Assembly: GCA_004560045.1 (NCBI GenBank)
Contig: SFWF01000057.1
Location: forward strand, 1 to 9,065
Length of the DNA stretch: 9,065 nucleotides
Source: a bacterium
GTDB lineage: Bacteria > Bacillota > Clostridia > Oscillospirales > Acutalibacteraceae
Reading direction: 5' to 3'
Shown: positions 1-5,481 of the stretch, one piece after another
How positions within the stretch are numbered: position 1 is the first letter of the stretch
Layout: every line of letters starts with the position of its first letter
Notes under the pieces: generated by a model
Databases searched by the model: none
What the model was told of the DNA's origin: nothing
What the model saw: the letters and a program-made list of their open reading frames with translations, nothing else
Made by a program: the position numbers and the translations under genes

Positions 1-1
1 T

Positions 2-1510
2 TGTACCATAGTCGTAGATCCGAATTATAAAACGGTAGCCGAAACCGCGTCCTCTAAGAAAATATCGCTAGGATATAGCCGCGGAACCATCTACGATACC
101 TTTGGCACCCCCTTAACCAGTACGAAAATAGTCTACTGTAACCTTATTTTCGATAAGCCTACCGCCCTTATCGCCCTCTACGAGCATTTTTCCTCTAAAG
201 AAATGACCGAAATTACCGACGAAATAAGAAAGAGCGGCTTTTCACTCCGCTATACCGATCAGAAGCTTACCGCCGACGGAATATATTCCTTTGCCGTAAC
301 CGAGCATAACCGAGACGATACCAAAGCATCGCATATAATAGGCTATACGAACTCGGTGGGCAGGGGAGTAAGCGGCATAGAAGCCGCCTTTGACGACCTG
401 CTTTCCTCGGATAAGGAAAACTCTATAACCTTTACCCTTAGCGGTATCGGGAACGTTCTCGAGGGAATAGAGCCGACCCTTTCCTACGACTATAAGACCG
501 AATGTAACGGGGTAAGGACTACGATCGATTCGTCCGTTCAGTCAATAGCCGAAGCCGCCGCCAAAAAAATTAAAAGGGGAGCGGTAGTTATTACCGAGGT
601 AGAGACGGGGAAAATAAGGGCCCTCGTAAGCCGTCCGAGCTACGACCCCGAAAACCTTGCCGATTTACTTGACGATCCCGACGAGCCCCTTTTAAACCGT
701 GCATTTTGTACCTACAATATCGGCTCGGTCTTTAAGCCCTACGTTGCCGCCGCAGGCTATGAGGGCGGGGTAGGCTACTATACCGAGTGTAAAGGCTATA
801 CCGATATCGACGGCCTCGCTTTCAGCTGTCATAACTTAGGCGGCCACGGCGACGTTGATATCTCCTCGGCCTTAAAGTATTCCTGCAATACCTTTTTCTA
901 TGAATATATCGGAAGCGTAGGCGGTCGACGGGTAATAAATATCGCCCGAAAAGCGGGCTTCGAAAGCAGTATAACTCTGGCGAAGGGTATGGTCTGTAAG
1001 GCGGGAAGCCTCGGAGATACCTCGGTCTACGACCGCTCCAAAAGAGCCCTTGCCAATATGTCTATAGGTCAGGGCGAGCTTATGCTTTCTCCTCTTGCCA
1101 TAACTAATCTTTATATGGCCATAGCGGGAGGCGGGGAGTACCGAACCCCGTCCCTTATCGAGGGTACCGTAAGGGATGGAAGCTTTACCTCAAACCCCAT
1201 TCCCGCAAGGGTCAGAGTAATGTCGGAATATACCGCCGAAAAGCTTAAAAACGACCTTGCCGCCGTGCTTAAAAAGGGCGGTACGGGAGAATCTGCCGCG
1301 CCGACCCTGACAACCGCCGCAGGAAAAACGGGAACGGCACAGACGGGTATTGTAAAAAACGGAAAAAAGGTCACAAACTCCTGGTTCTGCGGCTTTTTCC
1401 CCCTCGACAAGCCGAAATATGCCGTAACCGTCTTGAGCGAAAACGCAGAAAAAGGCTGCGGTGATGTTTTTGCCTATATCGCCGACCAAATAACCGCCGA
1501 TATCAATTAA
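2..1510 (+). CDS. Class B penicillin-binding protein, transpeptidase (5'-partial)
   Basis: A peptidoglycan D,D-transpeptidase that cross-links stem peptides on the outer face of the membrane. The reading frame is open from base 2, so the gene begins outside the window; the ATG at 203 lies inside the dimerisation domain and is not the start. Visible are 502 residues. Early on there is a class B pedestal motif (SRGTIYDTFGTPLT, bases about 56-120, where the family usually has RGxIYDRNGxPL), then HIIGY...GVSGIE and TTIDSSVQ, which lead into the transpeptidase domain. All three catalytic motifs are present: SVFK with the acylated serine at 725-727, SCN at 881-889 and KTGTA at 1325-1339. The NRAFCTYNIGSVFKPYVAAAGYE context resembles PbpA/SpoVD-like proteins of Clostridia. 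Missing upstream are probably only a short cytoplasmic tail and the membrane anchor. It ends at TAA, followed by a terminator. Whether it serves elongation, division or sporulation cannot be told from this fragment. Confidence 0.93.
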   Translation, partial: CTIVVDPNYKTVAETASSKKISLGYSRGTIYDTFGTPLTSTKIVYCNLIFDKPTALIALYEHFSSKEMTEITDEIRKSGFSLRYTDQKLTADGIYSFAVTEHNRDDTKASHIIGYTNSVGRGVSGIEAAFDDLLSSDKENSITFTLSGIGNVLEGIEPTLSYDYKTECNGVRTTIDSSVQSIAEAAAKKIKRGAVVITEVETGKIRALVSRPSYDPENLADLLDDPDEPLLNRAFCTYNIGSVFKPYVAAAGYEGGVGYYTECKGYTDIDGLAFSCHNLGGHGDVDISSALKYSCNTFFYEYIGSVGGRRVINIARKAGFESSITLAKGMVCKAGSLGDTSVYDRSKRALANMSIGQGELMLSPLAITNLYMAIAGGGEYRTPSLIEGTVRDGSFTSNPIPARVRVMSEYTAEKLKNDLAAVLKKGGTGESAAPTLTTAAGKTGTAQTGIVKNGKKVTNSWFCGFFPLDKPKYAVTVLSENAEKGCGDVFAYIADQITADIN

Positions 1511-1513
1511 ATA

Positions 1514-1542
1514 TTGCTCATAAGCTCCTGTCATGTTATAAT
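1514..1542 (+). promoter_or_regulatory. sigmaA-type promoter with extended -10, for the CYTH gene
   Basis: A perfect extended -10, TGTTATAAT (1534-1542), stands 17 bp after TTGCTC (1514-1519), which matches only the TTG of the -35 consensus. The extended -10 would compensate for the weak -35. The predicted start is near 1549, giving a leader of about 30 nt that contains the GGGAG ribosome binding site (1566-1570), 7 nt before the ATG at 1578. Confidence 0.6.
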
Positions 1543-1562
1543 TACGGCAGGACTTCTTTTTT
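1526..1562 (+). terminator. Rho-independent terminator after the PBP gene
   Basis: A 7-bp stem, TCCTGTC (1526-1532) against GGCAGGA (1546-1552) with one G-U pair, has a 13-nt AT-rich loop and is followed by CTTCTTTTTTAT. It lies 15 bp after the PBP stop codon. The stem is moderate in strength, and its loop carries the -10 box of the next gene's promoter. Confidence 0.6.
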
Positions 1563-1577
1563 ATTGGGAGAAAAAAT

Positions 1578-2072
1578 ATGAATAACGAAAAAAACCTTGA
1601 GATCGAAAGAAAATTTCTTATAAAGTATCCCGACACCGCCATACTCGAATCCGTAAAGGGAGCCAAAAAGATCGATATTACTCAGGCCTATACCGCTTGC
1701 GGCACAAGGCTTCGCAGATGGCAGGATGGGGATATGGTAAGCTATATTAAAACCGTCAAGACCCATATAACCGACCTTACCCGAATAGAAATCGAAAACG
1801 AAATAACAAGGGAGGAATACGAGGCGCTTTTAAAGGAAGAGACCTCGAGCCTTAAAAAGACCCGCTACCGTATCCCCTTTGAGGGTCACCTTTTGGAGAT
1901 CGATATCTTTCCTTTTTGGAAAAATCAGGCCTTTTTGGAAATAGAGCTTCAAAGCGAGGAAGAGACCTTTTCTATCCCCGAATATATAACCGTTATTAAA
2001 GAGGTTACCGAGGATAAGGCCTACCGAAACTACGCTCTGTCGAAAAAAATTCCAAAAGAGGAAATTTTTTAA
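1578..2072 (+). CDS. CYTH-domain protein, probable triphosphate phosphohydrolase
   Basis: A 164-residue single-domain CYTH protein (triphosphate tunnel metalloenzyme superfamily), probably cytoplasmic. The signature ExExK is at residues 8-12 (EIERK, in LEIERKFLI). The basic and acidic residues expected to line the tunnel follow: R44/R46 (TRLRRW), K58/K61 (YIKTVK), R69 with E71/E73/E75, R96, E107/D109 (LLEIDIF) and E121/E123 (FLEIELQ). These residues bind a metal ion and a triphosphate group. Family members include inorganic triphosphatases, thiamine-triphosphatase-like enzymes and class IV adenylate cyclases. For short stand-alone bacterial members like this one, tripolyphosphate or nucleoside triphosphate hydrolysis is the usual expectation, but the substrate is not readable here. 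The ATG has GGGAG 7 nt upstream and its own promoter. Downstream, 58 bp separate its stop from the preferred start of the ECF sigma gene, with no convincing terminator. Confidence 0.88.
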   Translation: MNNEKNLEIERKFLIKYPDTAILESVKGAKKIDITQAYTACGTRLRRWQDGDMVSYIKTVKTHITDLTRIEIENEITREEYEALLKEETSSLKKTRYRIPFEGHLLEIDIFPFWKNQAFLEIELQSEEETFSIPEYITVIKEVTEDKAYRNYALSKKIPKEEIF

Positions 2073-2118
2073 AATTTTTTGAAACCTTTAAGCCTGTCGA
2101 AATGTGTTAGGTATGAAA

Positions 2119-2123
2119 GAGGG
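2119..2123 (+). promoter_or_regulatory. Ribosome binding site that favours TTG 2131 for the sigma gene
   Basis: GAGGG at 2119-2123 lies 7 nt before TTG at 2131. The upstream in-frame candidates, GTG 2104 and ATG 2113, have no comparable purine tract at a suitable distance. This argues for the TTG start despite its being the rarer start codon. Confidence 0.5.
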
Positions 2124-2130
2124 TGAGCTC

Positions 2131-2619
2131 TTGCACAATAACAACCTATGCGGAATGAGTATTGACGAGGTTTTCGAGCGGTATCATACCGCCGTTTACC
2201 GACTTGCCTTTGCCCGCACAAAGAATCGATTCGACGCGGAAGACGTTCTGCAGACCGTTTTCTTAAAGCTGATGAAGACCGATACCTGCTTTACCGAGCC
2301 CGAGCATATTAAGGCCTGGCTTATTAAGGTCGCGGTCAATACCTCCAAAAACCTTCTTACCTCGGCCTGGAACCGCCTTACCGAGGGTATTAAAGACGAC
2401 TACGCTATGGACGAGCATAAAACCTTCGAGGTCTATAACGAAGTTTTAAGGCTGCCCGAAAAATACCGAACCGTAGTTCATCTTTACTACTATGAGGGTT
2501 ACTCCTGTGCAGAGATAGCCGCCATCTTGGAAACTAACGATTCAACCGTAAAAACGCGGCTCAAAAGAGCCCGTGAAAGGCTGGAAACGGCCCTGAAAGG
2601 AGAAGATTTCGGTGTTTAA
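2131..2619 (+). CDS. ECF-family RNA polymerase sigma factor (sigma-70 family)
   Basis: From TTG 2131 it has 162 residues, the normal size for an ECF sigma factor with only the sigma2 and sigma4 regions. Sigma2 spans about residues 13-75 and includes the core-binding and -10-recognition stretch DAEDVLQTVFLKL. Sigma4 spans about 105-155: LPEKYRTVVHLYYYEGYS leads into a helix-turn-helix, AEIAAILETNDSTVKTRLKRARERL, which recognises the -35 element. There is no C-terminal extension. The start is uncertain: GTG 2104 or ATG 2113 would add 9 or 6 residues, and ATG 2155 is possible. Its last 8 bases overlap the next gene, which encodes a membrane protein with the expected build of its anti-sigma partner. 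Inference: held inactive at the membrane until an envelope signal releases it, and probably drives its own operon. A TGAAACC box at 2080-2086 resembles an ECF -35 element, but no good -10 was seen at the usual spacing. Confidence 0.9.
   Translation: MHNNNLCGMSIDEVFERYHTAVYRLAFARTKNRFDAEDVLQTVFLKLMKTDTCFTEPEHIKAWLIKVAVNTSKNLLTSAWNRLTEGIKDDYAMDEHKTFEVYNEVLRLPEKYRTVVHLYYYEGYSCAEIAAILETNDSTVKTRLKRARERLETALKGEDFGV
2596..2602 (+). promoter_or_regulatory. Ribosome binding site inside the sigma gene, for GTG 2612
   Basis: AAAGGAG at 2596-2602 is 9 nt before the GTG start of the propeller gene and lies inside the 3' end of the sigma gene. With the 8-bp gene overlap it indicates translational coupling, which would keep the two proteins in step. 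Confidence 0.7.
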
Positions 2620-4537
2620 GGATAAGTATAAAAGGGATAACGAAAATATAAATTTAAACGACGCTTCGAAGGAAGCAATAAAGCAAAAACTTTTCGAGGC
2701 TCCCGCAAAAAGAAGGATACCCTTTAAGGGAATTATCGCCTCGGCCGTGGCCGCTTGTCTTGTTATCGGTACCGTTTTTGCCGTAAATCAGACTATACCC
2801 ACCTTCACCGCGGCGCCCGAAAAAACCGTTGTGGCCTCGGTTACCTACGACGATATCTACGATTCTATGAAGGGGATCATAAAGAAGCGTCAGCCCGGCC
2901 TGCTTGACAGCCTCGTCGAACTTTTCGGCTTCGGCGGTATGGCTAAGGATTTTGCTCAGGAAAACGAGATGATTACCGAAGACGCAATAATCGAGGGCTC
3001 CGCAGGTACCGCCAACGGAACCGACAGCTCAACCACGAACAATCAGGTCGCAGGTGTCGACGAGGCCGATATCGTTAAAAACGACGGACGCTACATCTAT
3101 TCCATTAGTCAGGGCCGCCTCATTATAACCGATACTAATTCGGGCTCCCCCGTAAAGGTATCCGAAACGAGCCTCGGCGGAAATAACGTTATAAATATGT
3201 ACGTAAACGGAAACCGTCTTGCAATTATCTCCACCTTTTACGAGGGCTACGGCTCGGAGGAAAAGACCTGCGTCGCCGTATACAGTATCGATAACAAAGC
3301 CGCCCCCTTTTTGATGGCTAAGGTGACCCAGAGCGGAAGCTATCATAACTCCCGAATGATCGACGGTACGGTATATCTCCTTTCGAACTACTACGTTTAT
3401 AAGGATATAATTCACCGCGACAAGCCCGAGGAATACGTGCCCTGCATAAATTCCCGTCCCATCGAGGCCGAATGTATTTCGATGATTAAGGGCTTTGAGC
3501 AGCCGACCTATCTCGTGATCTCTGCCGTAGATATTCTTACGGCGCAGTCGACCGAAAAATCTGCGGTGCTGGGCGGTGCAGAAAACGTTTACTGCACCTC
3601 GGAAAACCTTTACTATACCTTTACAAGTTATAATTCGGTCAAGAAAGGCAATATTCAAACGACCGAAAATTCCACCACTATAGTCAAGCTTGCTCTATCG
3701 AAGGACGAGATCAAAAACGTCGCTACGGGAACCGTCAAGGGCTATCCTTTAAATCAGTTCTCTATGGACGAGTACGAGGGCAACCTCAGAATCGTTACGA
3801 CAAGTGACGAGACGGTCGTCGAGGAGACCTACTACGGCAACGGCTTTGCCGCCTCCGACAGTATCGTAGGCTCTGTATCAAGCTCCTCCTCAAACTCCCT
3901 CTACGTCTTGGACAGCGAGCTTAAGGTTATAGGCAAGCTTGAGAATTTAGCAAAGGACGAAAGGGTATATTCGGTTCGCTTCGATAAAAACGTCGGCTAT
4001 TTCGTAACCTTCCGTCAGGTCGACCCCCTCTTTACCGTCGACCTTACCGACCCTGAGAATCCTACACTTATGAGCGCCCTTAAGATACCCGGCTTTTCCG
4101 AGTATATGCATCCTTACGGCGACGGTCTCCTCTTCGGCTTCGGAAAAGAGGCTACCGAAAGCGGCTCGGTTATAGGTCTTAAGCTTTCTATGTTCGATGT
4201 CTCCGACCCCTATAACGTAACCGAGGCCGACTTCGAGCCCATAAACAGCGATTATTCCGACGCCTCCTACGACCATAAGGCGATTATGGTCGATGCCAAG
4301 AAGGATATAATCGCCTTTACCGCCTACCGCTACGGAAATAAGGCCGAGCTCTATATCTACGGCTACGATAAGGAGATAGGCTTCGAGCTTAAAAACCGCT
4401 CGGTGATCGAGGGTGAAAGCTACCTTACAAACTGCCGCTTCGTCTATATCGGCGACTACTTCTATCTCGTCTCCTCCTTCGGAATTACGACCTTCTCTAT
4501 GACCGATTTTTCCGAGCTCGGATATTTAGTATTCTAA
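2612..4537 (+). CDS. Membrane-anchored beta-propeller protein, probable anti-sigma/sensor partner
   Basis: A 641-residue protein. Residues 1-38 are hydrophilic and charged (LNDASKEAIKQKLFEAPAKRR), as in the cytoplasmic tails of clostridial anti-sigma proteins. Residues about 39-58 form one membrane segment (IIASAVAACLVIGTVFAV), with positive charges on the N-side that place the rest outside. From about residue 143 it matches the beta-propeller family of Pfam PF09826: TTNNQVAGVDEADIVKNDG at 141-159 is the family signature, and a second block, RQVDPLFTVDLTDPENPTLM then KIPGFSEYMHPYGDGLL (about 466-508), is also typical. Repeated strand pairs (YIYSISQGRLIITD, LYVLDSELKVI, YIGDYFYLVSS) fit propeller blades. 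The start is GTG at 2612, overlapping the sigma gene, with AAAGGAG 9 nt upstream; no other start is plausible. The anti-sigma role is inferred from gene order and topology only: no zinc-binding anti-sigma motif or known anti-sigma domain is visible. The ligand of the propeller is unknown. Confidence 0.85.
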   Translation: MFKDKYKRDNENINLNDASKEAIKQKLFEAPAKRRIPFKGIIASAVAACLVIGTVFAVNQTIPTFTAAPEKTVVASVTYDDIYDSMKGIIKKRQPGLLDSLVELFGFGGMAKDFAQENEMITEDAIIEGSAGTANGTDSSTTNNQVAGVDEADIVKNDGRYIYSISQGRLIITDTNSGSPVKVSETSLGGNNVINMYVNGNRLAIISTFYEGYGSEEKTCVAVYSIDNKAAPFLMAKVTQSGSYHNSRMIDGTVYLLSNYYVYKDIIHRDKPEEYVPCINSRPIEAECISMIKGFEQPTYLVISAVDILTAQSTEKSAVLGGAENVYCTSENLYYTFTSYNSVKKGNIQTTENSTTIVKLALSKDEIKNVATGTVKGYPLNQFSMDEYEGNLRIVTTSDETVVEETYYGNGFAASDSIVGSVSSSSSNSLYVLDSELKVIGKLENLAKDERVYSVRFDKNVGYFVTFRQVDPLFTVDLTDPENPTLMSALKIPGFSEYMHPYGDGLLFGFGKEATESGSVIGLKLSMFDVSDPYNVTEADFEPINSDYSDASYDHKAIMVDAKKDIIAFTAYRYGNKAELYIYGYDKEIGFELKNRSVIEGESYLTNCRFVYIGDYFYLVSSFGITTFSMTDFSELGYLVF

Positions 4538-4580
4538 TCTTGTTCGTTTAATTTTGGTCTGCGCCTAATGAGATAGTCCC

Positions 4581-5384
4581 TTATCTTTTATTTCTGTACT
4601 CTAACGGTCTTTCGCCGCACTTGCTTTTAAAAAGATTCGAAAAATAATGCATATCCCCGTACCCAAGGGACTCGGCAATTTCTCCTACCGTCATTCCCGT
4701 ATCGGTAAGCAGGGTTCTCGCTATCTGCATTTTTCGGTCAAGCTGATAGGAATACGGCGTCATACCGAATTCTCTTCTGAAAAGCTTTAAGCAGTAATCG
4801 GGCGAACGGAATATAACCGCCGAAAGCTCCTTGCCGCCGACTATCCTGAAAAGGTTCGAATCAAGATACTTTTTAAGCATAATGGCCTCGCTGCTGTGGT
4901 CGGCCATACCCTCGGACTTCTGAAGACGGGAAAAAACCTCAATAAGAATTCCGTGAAATACCGCCTGCATCTCCCCGTCGGTAAGCTCGGAATGAATGGT
5001 AACAAGTATTTTTTCAAAAAGCTCCTTAAGCCCGTTGCCGCCGAAAATATGCTTGCCGCTTATCCCGAAATCCTCAATAAGCCGTATGCTTAAGGGGGAT
5101 GCGTCTATGTTCATAAAGATCTTGGTAAAAGGATTATCCTTATCCGAATAATATTTGTGATCCATTCCTGCCGGAAGAAAATATATCATATCGTGGGTTA
5201 CGTGGTGCGGCTTACCGTCAAGCACTACGTAACCCTCGCCGTCTATTATATACTCAATAACCGAAACGCCCGACCGCGGTCTGTTTACACAGTAGGTAGT
5301 GTCGGGGTAGGTGATACCCGCAAGGGAGATATTTAGAGGGGAACCGTCGGTGGCGGCGGGAAAAGCCTTTCTTACCTCGTTCAA
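4581..5384 (-). CDS. AraC-family transcriptional regulator with cupin-like sensor domain
   Basis: A 267-residue regulator in the usual AraC layout. An N-terminal cupin-type ligand pocket spans about residues 33-93 (VSVIEYIIDGEGYVVLDGK, then MIYFLPAG and HKYYSD). The C-terminal DNA-binding domain has two helix-turn-helix units: the first at about 183-207 (KELSAVIFRSPDYCLKLFRREFG), the second at about 232-264 (VGEIAESLGYGDMHYFSNLF followed by KSKCGERPLEYR), the AraC/XylS signature. The start chosen is TTG at 5384 because GAGGA (5392-5396) lies 7 nt upstream. A TTG at 5405 is in frame but has no ribosome binding site and falls at the predicted transcription start. The gene is divergent from the glutaminase-A-like gene, so it most likely controls that gene in response to a small molecule, often a sugar in this family. 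It converges on the propeller gene with a 43-bp gap. Confidence 0.93.
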   Translation of the reverse strand: MNEVRKAFPAATDGSPLNISLAGITYPDTTYCVNRPRSGVSVIEYIIDGEGYVVLDGKPHHVTHDMIYFLPAGMDHKYYSDKDNPFTKIFMNIDASPLSIRLIEDFGISGKHIFGGNGLKELFEKILVTIHSELTDGEMQAVFHGILIEVFSRLQKSEGMADHSSEAIMLKKYLDSNLFRIVGGKELSAVIFRSPDYCLKLFRREFGMTPYSYQLDRKMQIARTLLTDTGMTVGEIAESLGYGDMHYFSNLFKSKCGERPLEYRNKR

Positions 5385-5391
5385 ATTGTTT

Positions 5392-5396
5392 TCCTC
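5392..5396 (-). promoter_or_regulatory. Ribosome binding site that decides the AraC gene start
   Basis: GAGGA on the minus strand (TCCTC on plus) stands 7 nt before TTG 5384. It sits inside the longer possible reading frame starting at 5405, which makes the shorter start preferable. Confidence 0.65.
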
Positions 5397-5410
5397 ACTT
5401 TTCAACTTAA

Positions 5411-5439
5411 AATATCTATGTTTATTTGTGTTTTTTCAA
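5411..5439 (-). promoter_or_regulatory. Promoter of the AraC-family gene
   Basis: On the minus strand, TTGAAA (5434-5439) is 17 bp from GATATT (5411-5416), a good sigmaA-type match. Transcription would begin near 5404, about 20 nt before the TTG at 5384. The -35 box lies one base from the -10 box of the divergent gene. Confidence 0.5.
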
Positions 5440-5440
5440 T

Positions 5441-5446
5441 TATAAT
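5441..5446 (+). promoter_or_regulatory. -10 box of the glutaminase-A-like gene; weak -35
   Basis: A perfect TATAAT lies 35 bp before the ATG at 5482. At 16-18 bp upstream (about 5417-5424) there is no recognisable TTGACA-like box, and there is no TG extension. A promoter with a good -10 and a poor -35 usually needs an activator; the divergent AraC-family protein is the obvious candidate. No direct-repeat operator could be picked out with confidence. Confidence 0.5.
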
Positions 5447-5465
5447 ACAAGTATAACAATATTTC

Positions 5466-5479
5466 AAGGAGGAATCCTT
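5466..5479 (+). promoter_or_regulatory. Strong ribosome binding site within a small hairpin
   Basis: AAGGAGG (5466-5472) is 9 nt before ATG 5482 and decides that start. AAGGA (5466-5470) can pair with TCCTT (5475-5479) across a GGAA loop, a GNRA-type tetraloop, which would partly occlude the site. The stem is only 5 bp, so a regulatory role is uncertain. Confidence 0.45.
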
Positions 5480-5481
5480 TT

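Noticed and set aside
203..205. ATG 203 as the start of the PBP gene
   Set aside because: The frame stays open to the left edge and encodes a class B PBP pedestal motif before this ATG, so the gene is truncated by the window.
2061..2080. Terminator or repeat at the end of the CYTH gene (paired T-runs)
   Set aside because: Two T6 runs separated by AAAA form no GC-containing stem, so this is better seen as an AT-rich spacer.
3029..3658. A 209-codon minus-strand frame opposite the propeller gene
   Set aside because: It lies wholly inside a well-supported gene, has no promoter or ribosome binding site, and shows no family resemblance. The same holds for the antisense frames at 1111-1410, 1190-1666, 3947-4276, 6508-6858 and 7466-7870.
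4571..4588. Terminator between the converging propeller and AraC genes
   Set aside because: AGATA/TATCT is only a 5-bp AT-rich stem, its right arm overlaps the AraC stop codon, and its U-tract is short. Not convincing on either strand.
5403..5405. TTG 5405 as the start of the AraC gene
   Set aside because: It has no ribosome binding site and coincides with the predicted transcription start; TTG 5384 has GAGGA at 7 nt.
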